The notes under the pieces are model-generated. The model was not told the DNA's origin and ran no database searches. It saw nothing but the letters and a program-made list of their open reading frames with translations. Shown here piece by piece: positions 6,218-13,925 of a stretch of DNA of 19,751 nt (its first letter is position 1; each line of letters opens with the position of its first letter). The stretch spans positions 1 to 19,751 of the forward strand of contig JBPYFB010000632.1 in the NCBI GenBank assembly GCA_051986465.1, given 5' to 3'. The stretch comes from DATEJJ01 sp051986465. Lineage in GTDB: Bacteria; Actinomycetota; Actinomycetes; Mycobacteriales; Micromonosporaceae. Position numbers and translations under genes: made by a program.

Positions 6218-7363
6218 GTGTCGTCGAATGCAACACATCTGCGGACCGGGTTGCGCGCCGACGCAACCTCGCTCGTCGACCGCCTGTTGGCTCTCGCTTT
6301 ACGGGGCCTTCCCCAGATGTACCGGCGCGGTGCGGAGGAGTTCGTCTTCACTCGCGCCGCCACCACCTCGGGCTCGGTCGAATCACGCGGAACGAGCACG
6401 CGGTACGCGGCGATCGTCTGCCTCGGCGCGCGGTTACTCGACGAGCCGCGGCAGCGCGAGGTGTTCGGCGGTCGTACCACCGCGGACTTCGTCGAGGTTC
6501 TCGTCAAACGCCTTCCGCAGACCGCCAACCTCGGCGACGTCGCGCTGGTGACCTGGGCAGCGGCCGAGGCCAACCCAGACGTCCTGCCGTTGGCCCTGGA
6601 CCGCCTGCGCGAGGTGGACGGTTCCGCCTTCCCACGGTATGTCGTGGAGGCAGCCTGGGTACTCGCGGCGCTGACGGCGGCGCGGGAGCTGGCCGACCTC
6701 GAGCCTGCCCTGCGCGACGCACGGCAGCGCCTGCTGCGCAGCCAGGTGCCGGGCAGCCCGTTGTTCCCGCACGCCACCGCCCCCGGTCTGGTGCCCTGGT
6801 ACCGCGGCCACGTCAGCTGCTACGCCGACCAGGTGTACCCGATCCAGGCGCTGGCCCGGTTGCATCGCGGCGGCGACGACCCGGGCGCGCTGGCTGTCGC
6901 CCGGCGATGCGCGGAGCGCATCTGCGAACTGCAAGGCCCCGGCGGGCAGTGGTGGTGGCACTACGACGCGCGTAGCGGCGACGTCGTCGAGGGGTACCCG
7001 GTGTACTCGGTGCACCAGCACGCGATGGGACCGATGGCCCTGCTCGACCTGACGGAGGCCGGCGGCGGTGACTTCCGCGGTCCGATCGAGCTTGGGTTGG
7101 GCTGGATGACCGATCCGGCCGAACTCGGCGGCCGCGGCGAACCGCTCATCCTCGACGACGCCGGGCTTACGTGGCGCAAGGTGTACCGGGGCGATCCCCG
7201 AAAGGTGGTACGCGCGGTGAACGGGTTGAGCACCCGAGCAGTACGGGGCATGAAACTGCCGGGCATCGATCGGATGTACCGGCCGCTGCACATTGATCGG
7301 GAGTGCCGTCCGTACGAGTTCGGCTGGATGCTGTACTCCTGGCTGCCGCGGGAAACCCGATGA
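6218..7363 (+). CDS. Conserved protein of unknown function, alpha/alpha-barrel (six-hairpin)-like
   Basis: I do not recognise a defined family for this 381-residue protein. Its composition is helical, with aromatic motifs spaced like the helix pairs of (alpha/alpha)6-barrel enzymes: GLVPWYRGHVSCYADQVYP, LQGPGGQWWWHYDARSGDVV, GYPVYSVHQHAMGPMALLDL and, at the end, CRPYEFGWMLYSWLPRE. Such patterns are shared by six-hairpin glycosidases, uronic-acid epimerases and prenyltransferase-like folds, so an enzyme acting on sugar or uronic acid is possible but unproven. No signal peptide or membrane segment is evident, so it is likely cytoplasmic. I chose GTG 6218, seven bases after GAGG of AGAGGGGG; GTG 6215 is an alternative. 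It starts a four-gene operon, and its stop overlaps the next ATG as ATGA. That coupling ties it to the ManNAc-type sugar pathway genes downstream. Confidence 0.8.
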   Translation: MSSNATHLRTGLRADATSLVDRLLALALRGLPQMYRRGAEEFVFTRAATTSGSVESRGTSTRYAAIVCLGARLLDEPRQREVFGGRTTADFVEVLVKRLPQTANLGDVALVTWAAAEANPDVLPLALDRLREVDGSAFPRYVVEAAWVLAALTAARELADLEPALRDARQRLLRSQVPGSPLFPHATAPGLVPWYRGHVSCYADQVYPIQALARLHRGGDDPGALAVARRCAERICELQGPGGQWWWHYDARSGDVVEGYPVYSVHQHAMGPMALLDLTEAGGGDFRGPIELGLGWMTDPAELGGRGEPLILDDAGLTWRKVYRGDPRKVVRAVNGLSTRAVRGMKLPGIDRMYRPLHIDRECRPYEFGWMLYSWLPRETR

Positions 7364-8184
7364 CCACGACCGCCGGTCCGCTCTCGGCGCAGGCCGGGCA
7401 GCGACGGTACCTGTTCGGTGTCTGGTTGGACGCACTGCGCCTGAACGAGACCGTACGGCGCTGCGTCGACGCGGCCAGCCGCGACGAGTTGCTCGAGATC
7501 GGCGTCGTCAACGCCGCCAAGCTGGTGCGGATGCGCAAGGATCCTGCGCTACGCGACGCCGTGCGCGGCTGCGACCTGATCGTCGCGGACGGGCAGTCGG
7601 TGGTGTGGGCCAGCCGCCTGCTGCGCCGGCCGCTGCCCGAGCGCGTCGCCGGCATCGACCTGTTCACCACGCTGCTCGCCGAGGCGGAGCGGGACAGGCT
7701 GTCGGTGTACCTGCTCGGTGCCAAGCCCGAGGTCCTCGCCGACACCCGCGCAGAGATCGCGCGGCGCTTCCCGGACCTGCACATCGCGGGAAGCCAGCAC
7801 GGTTACTACTCCGAGGCGGAGGCGCCGGAGGTGGCAGACCGAATCGCCGCGAGCGGGGCGCACCTGCTGTTCCTCGGCATGACCTCGCCGAAGAAGGAAG
7901 TCTTCGTGGCCCGGTACGGCCGGCGGACAGGCGCCCGGGTGGTGCACGGCGTCGGTGGCTCGTTCGACGTCCTCGCCGGGGTGGTGAAGCGGGCCCCGAT
8001 GGCGTGGCAGCGTGCCGGCATGGAATGGCTCTACCGGGCGTTGCAGGAGCCCCGTCGGCTCGGACCTCGTTATCTCGCAACCAACTTCGCATTCCTGGGC
8101 ATGGTGGCTCGGGAACTCGTGCGACCCGGACGGCCCGATGCCGGCGGGCGCGACGCCGACACGCCAATCGGAAAGACCCGTTAG
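7360..8184 (+). CDS. wecG: WecG/TagA/CpsF-family glycosyltransferase (GT26)
   Basis: The 274-residue product belongs to the family that adds N-acetylmannosamine or its uronic acid to a lipid-linked GlcNAc-type acceptor at the cytoplasmic membrane face. Family motifs in order are VVNAAKLVRM (49-58), IVADGQSVVWASR with the conserved Asp77, LPERVAGIDLF (92-102), YLLGAKPEVL, IAGSQHGYY, HGVGGSFDVLAG (196-207) and RAPMAWQRAGMEWLYRALQE (211-230). The position matching the TagA active-site threonine, two residues before the conserved Asn51, is valine. As I recall E. coli WecG also lacks that threonine, so this looks more WecG-like than TagA-like. The basic membrane-associating C-terminus is present. 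ATG 7360 overlaps the previous stop. It lies directly before the dehydrogenase and epimerase that would make its donor, which supports a ManNAcA or ManNAc donor; the symbol is by similarity. Confidence 0.9.
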   Translation: MTTTAGPLSAQAGQRRYLFGVWLDALRLNETVRRCVDAASRDELLEIGVVNAAKLVRMRKDPALRDAVRGCDLIVADGQSVVWASRLLRRPLPERVAGIDLFTTLLAEAERDRLSVYLLGAKPEVLADTRAEIARRFPDLHIAGSQHGYYSEAEAPEVADRIAASGAHLLFLGMTSPKKEVFVARYGRRTGARVVHGVGGSFDVLAGVVKRAPMAWQRAGMEWLYRALQEPRRLGPRYLATNFAFLGMVARELVRPGRPDAGGRDADTPIGKTR

Positions 8185-8193
8185 GAGCCAACT

Positions 8194-9450
8194 GTGCGCG
8201 TAGTCATCGCCGGACAGGGATATGTCGGCCTCCCGCTCGCCATCCGGGCCGCCGAATGCGGTCACGACGTTGTCGGATACGACGTGGACGATCGGCGCGT
8301 GCAAGCGCTCGCCCGTGGTGAATCCTATGTAGAGGATGTGTCGTCCGAGCGGCTCGCGGGGGCGATCGCCACCGGCCGGTACCGCCCGACGACCGCCGGC
8401 CGCGACTGCGCCGGCTTTGACATCGCCATCATCACGGTGCCGACCCCGTTGCGCGACGGTGCGCCGGACCTGACGTACATCGAGGCGTCGGCCACGATGC
8501 TCGCCCGGTTCCTGCAGCCGGCCGCGACCGTGGTCCTCGAGTCCACCACCTACCCCGGCACGACCGAGGAGCTGGTCGGGCCCACACTCGAAGCCGGGTC
8601 CGGGCTCAAGGCGGGGATCGACTTCCACCTGGGCTTCAGCCCGGAGCGCATCGACCCGGGCAACAAGACGTGGGACATCATCAGCACGCCGAAGATCGTG
8701 TCCGGCATCGACGAGGTATCGCTCAAGGCGGTGCGGGACTTCTACGACACGGTGGTGGAGACCACGGTGCCGGTCCGCTCGCCCCGGGCGGCGGAGCTGG
8801 CCAAGCTCATCGAGAACACCTTCCGGCACGTGAATATCGCGCTGATCAACGAGATCGCGATGTTCGCGCATGACCTGGACATCGACGTCTGGGAAGCAAT
8901 TGATGCCGCGTCGAGCAAGCCGTTCGACTTCATGCGCTTCACGCCCGGACCGGGCGTCGGCGGCCCCTGCCTGCCGATCGACCCGTCATAGCTCTCCTGG
9001 CGGGTGCAGCGGGCGCTCGGTCGCAGCTTCCGCTTTGTGGAGCTGGCCAACGACATCAACAACCACATGCCGGACTACGTGGTGCGCCGGCTCATCGAAG
9101 GCTTCAACGACCGGCGGCGCGCGGTCGCCGGTTCGCGCGTGCTGCTGCTCGGCCTGGCGTACAAAAAGAACAGCGGCGACGCGCGAGAGTCGCCGGCCAC
9201 CCGGGTCGCCGAACTGCTCATCGCGATGGGCGCCGAGCTCAGCGCCGTAGACCCGCACGTGGTCGAGGCCACCCATATCAGCGAGAAGGTGCGCCGGGTC
9301 GCGCTGACCGTCGAAGAGGTCAAGGCCGCGGACGCGGTACTAGTCCTCACTGACCATGACGAGTTTGACTTCGAGATAGTGCGCGCCAACGCGAGCTACG
9401 TGCTGGACACCAGGCGGCGCATCGCGGGACCCAACGTCGAGGTGATCTGA
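8194..9450 (+). pseudogene. wecC: UDP-N-acetyl-hexosamine 6-dehydrogenase (WecC/WbpA type) interrupted by an in-frame TAG
   Basis: The intact reading would be a 418-codon nucleotide-sugar dehydrogenase that oxidises C6 of UDP-ManNAc or UDP-GlcNAc to the uronic acid using NAD. GTG 8194 follows AGGAG (8183-8187) by six bases. The NAD loop GQGYVGLPLA is at residues 7-16, then IITVPTPL, ESTTYPGTTEE, GFSPERIDPGN, ELAKLIENTFRHVNIALINE and the catalytic cysteine motif GVGGPCLPIDPS. The next codon is TAG (8989-8991) where relatives carry tyrosine (SYLSW). The same frame continues with LSWRVQRAL, ANDINNHMPDYV, VLLLGLAYKKNSGDARESPA and the UDP-binding C-terminal domain to TGA 9448-9450. Nothing else is damaged and codon use is unchanged, so this is a recent mutation, a base error, or readthrough. 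The FSPERIDPGN form leans towards the WbpA/WecC branch rather than UDP-glucose dehydrogenase. Confidence 0.9.
8989..8991 (+). other. In-frame amber codon inside the dehydrogenase gene
   Basis: The local codons read GAC CCG TCA TAG CTC TCC TGG, that is D-P-S-stop-L-S-W. A single third-base change from TAC or TAT would restore the tyrosine expected at this place. A GTG at 9004, 12 bases after the stop, could restart translation of the C-terminal half (148 residues), but only weak GGCGG precedes it. Confidence 0.95.
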
Positions 9451-10577
9451 TGGCACCGCGGGTCTTGTGTGTGGCCGGTGCCCGGCCGAACTTCATGAAA
9501 GTCAAGCCCGTCATGGACGCGCTGGAGCACGCCGGGGCGCGGGTCGACCTGGTGCACACCGGTCAGCACTACGACGAGGCGATGAACGACGTCTTCTTCC
9601 GCGATCTCGGACTGCGCGCGCCGGACCACCACCTCGGCGCGGGATCGGGCAGCCATGCCCAGCAGACCGCACGGGTGATGACCGCGTTCGAGGAGCTGTC
9701 CGCGACGCTGGACCCTGAGGCTGTGGTGGTCGTCGGCGATGTCAATTCGACGGTTGCCTGCGCGCTGGTCGCGGCGAAGGCGGGCGCCGTGGTCGCCCAC
9801 GTGGAGGCCGGGCTGCGCAGTCGCGACTGGTCCATGCCGGAGGAAATCAACCGGGTCGTCACGGACCGGCTCAGCGACCTGCTGTTCGCGCCCTCGCCCG
9901 ACGCCGTGGCGAACCTGCGCGCCGAGGGGTACCGGGACGACCAGGTCCACCTGGCCGGCAACGTGATGATCGATACGTTGTATGCCAACCTCGACCGCGC
10001 GCTCGAGTCCGACGTGCTGCACCGGTACGGCCTGGAGCCGGGCGGGTACGGGCTGGTGACTCTGCACCGACCGGCCAATGTGGACTCCACGGACATGCTC
10101 GCCGGGCTGCTTGGAGCCCTGGGCAGCATCGCCGCGGACCTGCCGCTGCTCATGCCGGTACATCCGCGCACAGCGGCCACCCTGCAGGGCGCGGACATCC
10201 CGGCCGGGCTGCGACTGGTACCCCCGGCGGGCTACCTCGACTTCATCGCGCTGCAGGCCTCGGCACGCCTGGTGCTGACCGACTCGGGCGGCGTGCAGGA
10301 GGAGACCACCGCGCTGGGAGTGCCGTGTCTGACCATGCGGGACTCCACCGAGCGGCCGATCACTATCACCGAGGGAACCAACATCCTGGTGGGTCGCGAC
10401 CCCGAGCGGATCGCGGCCACCGCCAGGGAGGTCCTGGCGAACCCCCCGGCGAAGCGGATGCCGACGTTGTGGGACGGCCGGGCCGGGCAGCGCATCGCGG
10501 AGACACTCGTCGGCCGCCTGCTGTCCACACACCGGCCGCGCCCCACCGACCTGGTACCCAGCGCGGTCCCGCACTAG
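9450..10577 (+). CDS. wecB: Non-hydrolysing UDP-N-acetylglucosamine 2-epimerase
   Basis: The 375-residue product matches the family that interconverts UDP-GlcNAc and UDP-ManNAc in the cytoplasm, with the usual length of 360-390. Motifs in order are GARPNFMKVKP at residues 10-20 (the GTRPE-type nucleotide loop), HTGQHYDEAM (36-45), VVVVGDVNST (92-101), HVEAGLRSRDWSMPEEINR (117-135) with the following TDRLSDLLFAPS, TLHRPANVD, LTDSGGVQEETTALGVPCLT and EGTNILVG. The catalytic acidic and histidine residues in these motifs are present. ATG 9450 shares one base with the preceding TGA (TGATG), and GAGG (9439-9442) lies seven bases upstream. It ends a four-gene operon and converges on the asparagine-synthase-like gene. 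WbpI-type epimerases acting on the diacetamido-uronate are homologous and cannot be fully excluded. Confidence 0.94.
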   Translation: MAPRVLCVAGARPNFMKVKPVMDALEHAGARVDLVHTGQHYDEAMNDVFFRDLGLRAPDHHLGAGSGSHAQQTARVMTAFEELSATLDPEAVVVVGDVNSTVACALVAAKAGAVVAHVEAGLRSRDWSMPEEINRVVTDRLSDLLFAPSPDAVANLRAEGYRDDQVHLAGNVMIDTLYANLDRALESDVLHRYGLEPGGYGLVTLHRPANVDSTDMLAGLLGALGSIAADLPLLMPVHPRTAATLQGADIPAGLRLVPPAGYLDFIALQASARLVLTDSGGVQEETTALGVPCLTMRDSTERPITITEGTNILVGRDPERIAATAREVLANPPAKRMPTLWDGRAGQRIAETLVGRLLSTHRPRPTDLVPSAVPH

Positions 10578-10587
10578 CGACACTGTC

Positions 10588-10623
10588 GGCGGTCGCCCCG
10601 GCTACCGGGCTTGGGCGACCGCC
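10588..10623. terminator. Strong bidirectional terminator-like hairpin
   Basis: GGCGGTCGCCC (10588-10598) and GGGCGACCGCC (10613-10623) form a perfect 11-pair GC-rich stem around a 14-base loop that can itself pair CGG with CCG. It begins 11 bases after the wecB stop and covers the stop and last six codons of the convergent asparagine-synthase-like gene. Like many actinomycete terminators it lacks a T-tract. It would end transcription of the wec operon and perhaps also of the minus-strand unit. Confidence 0.65.
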
Positions 10624-12272
10624 AGGTTCAGCAGAAACGCGGCTGTCGCCGGGTCGGTCTCTCGGCTGCCGTTCAGCAGATCGATCACGTACTCCGGGCG
10701 GACGATTCCCGTGTCCACCACGGGGTTGAGCAGATCCGGGTTTGCCCGCCAGTGTTGGACGACCCGGTGTGAAAGCAGCGCGGCGCCCAATGGTGGCCGC
10801 CGCCGGCCACGGACGCGCTGCGCGGCCTTCCGAACCGCCTTCCGGATGTTCGCGGTGCGTGCACTGCGGCCGGCGGCGAGCTGAGCCGGCCGGAGACCCG
10901 AATCCAGTGGTAGCTCTGCCAGTTCGCCATCGAGCGCGACCATGAGCCTGCCCAGCAACCGCGAGTTGCGCTTGTCGGCAGGGCTAGCCGCCCGTACCAG
11001 GTCGATGAACCGCCGGTCGAACATCGGGTTCACGAACGCACGGTTGACCGCGGCCACGCTCCCGTGCGCCCCTGCCCACCGGTGCATCCGCTGCCAGAGG
11101 TAGAACTCATCCGTCGCGCGCAACCAGTCGCCGGAGTAGTCGGCTAGCAGCTCCGTGAGCATGCCGACGGTGTGCTTCTGGGCGGCGATCGCGAAGCCCT
11201 CGTCCAGCGCCGCACGGTCGACCGCCTCGTTCGTAAACAGCCGCCACCGCGCCAGCCGCTCGACCAATGCCGGACTGGTCGGACCGGTCGGCTGGCCACC
11301 GTAGTAGAAGCCGCGGGCCACCTCACCGCCGAGACCGGACAGCCGGCGGCCCTGCTCCAGCCGCGCCTCCGCAGCGGCGAGCGGTGCCAGCGCGAGCGGA
11401 TCGGCGGACAGGTTGAGATCGTGTGCCGCGGCCACCGCGAGGCGGTAGCTCTCGTCCGGAGTCACCTCTCTGAGCGACATGGTGTCGAACAGCTGGTGCC
11501 GCATCCCGTACCGGGCGGACAGCGTCGCGGCGATTTTCCCATCCTGACCACCCGGACCGTCCAGGGTGAGCGTGCGCAGTCCGGACCGTCGCGCATGCGG
11601 AATCGCGCCGAGAAGGATCCGGGAGTCATGTCCGCCGGTCAGCTGCAGCACCACGTCCGGGTGGTCCTGGACGTAGTCGGCGAGCAGTTCGCGCAACAGC
11701 TCGCTGGCGGCGGTCACCACCTCGTCGAGCGTGCGCCCCGGCTCGAGCCGGTCTGTGTCGTACTGCCTGATCCTCACCGTGCCGGTCCGCAGCACAGCGA
11801 GGAAACCCGGCCGCAGCTTGTTTACTCCGACGAACGGCGTTGCGAGTCCGAGCTGCCAGCCGAGCAGGCTCTGCACGCCCAGCGCGTCGGTGTCGAGGCC
11901 CCGGCCGGCCAGTCGGCCGAGCGCCACCGCCGAGGTGGAGACGCCGGCCACCCCGTCGCCCTGCCACCAGTACAGCTGCCGGAAGCCGAGCCAGTCGGCG
12001 ACGGCCACGGTCGTGTCTCCGCGGCGGTGCGCGGCGGCGAACGGCGGGCTGATGTCGCCCAGCGCCGAACCGTCTATATTGTCGCCGGTGCCGAGATAGC
12101 GGCCCACCTGCTCGGCGGTCACGTCGCGTGACCCGCGCGGTTCACGGTTCAGCAGGACCGTGTAGCTCCCGTCGGCGTCGGGCGCGTGCCCTTGCGGCAT
12201 TTCCAGGAGATCCCCGCGACCGTCCCGAGTGGACACCACAAGGAAGTGCCCCGGCCGGTCACCTGCCGTCAT
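10602..12272 (-). CDS. Asparagine-synthase-like protein lacking the glutaminase cysteine
   Basis: The 556-residue product has the layout of class-B asparagine synthetase relatives: an N-terminal Ntn-type region (about 1-160) and a C-terminal ATP-pyrophosphatase synthetase domain. The PP-loop reads LTGGHDSR (211-218; canonical SGGxDS), and GLGGEVARG at 313-321 corresponds to the second conserved glycine-rich motif. The protein starts MTAGDRPG, so it lacks the Cys2 nucleophile that releases ammonia from glutamine. I find no cysteine anywhere in it. It would need free ammonia or another amine, or catalyse a different ATP-dependent condensation. In polysaccharide loci, relatives amidate uronic acids, and here it sits next to genes for a ManNAcA-type sugar. 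Its ATG overlaps the end of the upstream methyltransferase gene by 14 bases, so the two are coupled. True asparagine synthesis is unlikely; the substrate is inference. Confidence 0.88.
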   Translation of the reverse strand: MTAGDRPGHFLVVSTRDGRGDLLEMPQGHAPDADGSYTVLLNREPRGSRDVTAEQVGRYLGTGDNIDGSALGDISPPFAAAHRRGDTTVAVADWLGFRQLYWWQGDGVAGVSTSAVALGRLAGRGLDTDALGVQSLLGWQLGLATPFVGVNKLRPGFLAVLRTGTVRIRQYDTDRLEPGRTLDEVVTAASELLRELLADYVQDHPDVVLQLTGGHDSRILLGAIPHARRSGLRTLTLDGPGGQDGKIAATLSARYGMRHQLFDTMSLREVTPDESYRLAVAAAHDLNLSADPLALAPLAAAEARLEQGRRLSGLGGEVARGFYYGGQPTGPTSPALVERLARWRLFTNEAVDRAALDEGFAIAAQKHTVGMLTELLADYSGDWLRATDEFYLWQRMHRWAGAHGSVAAVNRAFVNPMFDRRFIDLVRAASPADKRNSRLLGRLMVALDGELAELPLDSGLRPAQLAAGRSARTANIRKAVRKAAQRVRGRRRPPLGAALLSHRVVQHWRANPDLLNPVVDTGIVRPEYVIDLLNGSRETDPATAAFLLNLAVAQAR

Positions 12273-12960
12273 CGTCGCGCCCCGTCAGGACGCCAGCCGC
12301 GTGCCCCGGGTGCTTGACTGCGATCAGCGACTTGGTGAGGCCGGCAAAGCGCTCGCTCAACAGCGTCCCGTCCGGGAAGTAGTACGCCATCTGCGTGCGA
12401 TCCAGAAGTTCGGTACCGAAGACGACGCGCAGGGCGTCGGCCCGGTTGCCCGGCCTGCTGTGCAGCAACGGCCACCGCCGAACCACCTGTGCCCGCAGCG
12501 CCACCGGCAGGTACTGCGCGCCGGGCGCAACCCAGTGCGGCTCGACCGGGAAGTACCGGTAGGGCGTCTGCACCCAGTACGCGTCGGCCAAGCCGTGTAC
12601 CGCGTCCCGGAAACGAATGCGGCGTTCGTGCCCACCGAGGTGTTCGATCACGGAGTTGGAGAAGACGAGATCGTAGCGCCGGGACCTGATCGTCGCCGGC
12701 AGCTCGCAGGCGTCCGCGTAGTCGACTTCGGCCCAGTCGGGGACCTCGCCCGGCTGGTTCTCCAGATTGACCACGTGCACGTGCTTTGGCCGCATCGGAG
12801 CGCGCTTCCAGGACTCCACCGATCCGCCAAGGTCGACAATCGACATCTGGTCGAGGTCCGGGAACGTCCGCACCAGCCATGCCCACCGGCGCTCACGGCG
12901 CCTGGCCCCGAAAGAGTCGGGACTGTCGACAAAACGCGTGCGAAGCGACTGCAATCCCAT
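12259..12960 (-). CDS. Class I SAM-dependent methyltransferase
   Basis: The 233-residue product has a Rossmann-type methyltransferase core: motif I is IVDLGGSVESW (41-51), the acidic residue ending beta 2 is in NLEN (65-68), and DLVFSNSVIEHLG (97-109) is the motif typical of the Methyltransf_11 group. The remainder (YFPVEPHWVAPGAQYLPVAL and following) is a substrate-side lid. The ATG is preceded on the minus strand by GAAGGAAG five bases upstream. Its 3' end overlaps the asparagine-synthase-like gene, so both are likely one transcript. In this setting it probably methylates a sugar hydroxyl, a carboxyl or a lipid-linked intermediate; the acceptor is not predictable. The N-terminal 30 residues are basic and may contact the membrane. 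Confidence 0.87.
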   Translation of the reverse strand: MGLQSLRTRFVDSPDSFGARRRERRWAWLVRTFPDLDQMSIVDLGGSVESWKRAPMRPKHVHVVNLENQPGEVPDWAEVDYADACELPATIRSRRYDLVFSNSVIEHLGGHERRIRFRDAVHGLADAYWVQTPYRYFPVEPHWVAPGAQYLPVALRAQVVRRWPLLHSRPGNRADALRVVFGTELLDRTQMAYYFPDGTLLSERFAGLTKSLIAVKHPGHAAGVLTGRDDDGR

Positions 12961-13024
12961 GAAGGCTTCCTTCTACCAGACGCGATCCGACTCGCGCTTC
13001 GTGCCACAGCCTAGCGGCTAGGAA

Positions 13025-13717
13025 TCAGGTGTGGGATGTCTGTGATCTTACACCGCGCGGCGAACGCCAGGCCCCTTTCCGCCGCCGCCTGCCGCGTCTG
13101 GCTCTGGGCTCCCACCGGGAGGCCAACCTTTCGTACCACAGGGGCGCGAGCAACGCGGTGGACAGACCCAGGATGCCGATCGCCGCGAGCGCCCGACTCT
13201 TCGACGGCAGTTGCAGGGCCGCGCTGGCGGGAGCGATGACCGCCGTCGTGATCCGCTGGTCCACCGCCACATCCACCTGATCCTGAAGCGCGGACAGTTC
13301 GTTGTCGAAGGCCCTGATCACCAGCGCCACCGATCGCAGCGCGGCGTCCCGGTCGTGCGTGGTGACGACAACCTGCAGCGACGGGATGATGTACGCCGGG
13401 GTCTGCACGGTGCCGCTGTTGCGTGGCAGCACGTCATAGTCGCCGACCACCCCCTCGGCACGCAGCTGGCTCTCGACCTGAGGGGTCTTGAGCCGCTGCG
13501 CCACAACGGCGGCCGTCATCGCGAGGGACGGCCGGAAGGTGTTGAGTTGGTTGGGCAGCTGCGGCGAGGCCGGTGGTTGAACAGCGAACGTCTCCTGGGC
13601 TACGAAGGTCGGGCGCGGGCGGCCGAGCAGCCCGGCCGCGACCAGCGTCAGCAGCAGGACCGAAACGCTGACGACCCAGCGGCGGCTCAACGCACCGATG
13701 AAGTCTCGCAGTGTCAA
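13025..13717 (-). CDS. Wzz-like polysaccharide co-polymerase, kinase-less (small)
   Basis: The 230-residue product has the co-polymerase layout. A short cytoplasmic start (TLRDFIGALSRRW) precedes membrane segment 1 at about 14-33. An external domain of about 140 residues follows, and then membrane segment 2 at about 176-194 (AAIGILGLSTALLAPLWYER), preceded by a proline-containing stretch (APASAALQLPSKSR). The tail is about 36 basic residues. There is no Walker A motif, so no tyrosine-kinase domain is fused. I chose a TTG start at 13717 because AAGGAG lies seven bases upstream and translation then begins directly at the family's N-terminal motif. The open frame extends to 13834, but that part lacks similarity and a ribosome site. 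It is divergent from a second co-polymerase at 13926. Function in chain-length control or chain export is inferred from the family. Confidence 0.82.
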   Translation of the reverse strand: MTLRDFIGALSRRWVVSVSVLLLTLVAAGLLGRPRPTFVAQETFAVQPPASPQLPNQLNTFRPSLAMTAAVVAQRLKTPQVESQLRAEGVVGDYDVLPRNSGTVQTPAYIIPSLQVVVTTHDRDAALRSVALVIRAFDNELSALQDQVDVAVDQRITTAVIAPASAALQLPSKSRALAAIGILGLSTALLAPLWYERLASRWEPRARRGRRRRKGAWRSPRGVRSQTSHT

Positions 13718-13892
13718 CCGCCGACTCCTTCCCGCGATCCAACACTCTGACAGCACAAGTCGCGCGATGGAATCAGCCGCGCGGGCAGCCTTGAAGTGGA
13801 TGATCGGTCGGGTCGTGCGGCCGCACCGGATCATGGCGAAAGAGTCAAATAACCTCCACCATCCAGCTACGAGTGCGGCAGCGTCCCCGCCC

Positions 13893-13921
13893 TATAATTC
13901 TCGTTACACAAGCACAGGAGG
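13893..13921 (+). promoter_or_regulatory. Promoter -10 box and ribosome site for the second co-polymerase
   Basis: A perfect TATAAT lies at 13893-13898, rare in such GC-rich DNA, followed by AGGAGG (13916-13921) and ATG at 13926. A start of transcription near 13905 would give a leader of about 20 bases. No consensus -35 is present at 17 bases upstream (CGAGTG), so the promoter may need an activator. The 208-base divergent gap 13718-13925 otherwise shows nothing I can name. Confidence 0.6.
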
Positions 13922-13925
13922 GTCA

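Noticed and set aside
9004..9450. A separate 148-residue gene starting at GTG 9004
   Set aside because: It is the in-frame C-terminal domain of the interrupted dehydrogenase and lacks a good ribosome site; kept only as a possible restart.
10602..12272. True glutamine-dependent asparagine synthetase
   Set aside because: Missing Cys2 and any cysteine, and located in a polysaccharide locus.
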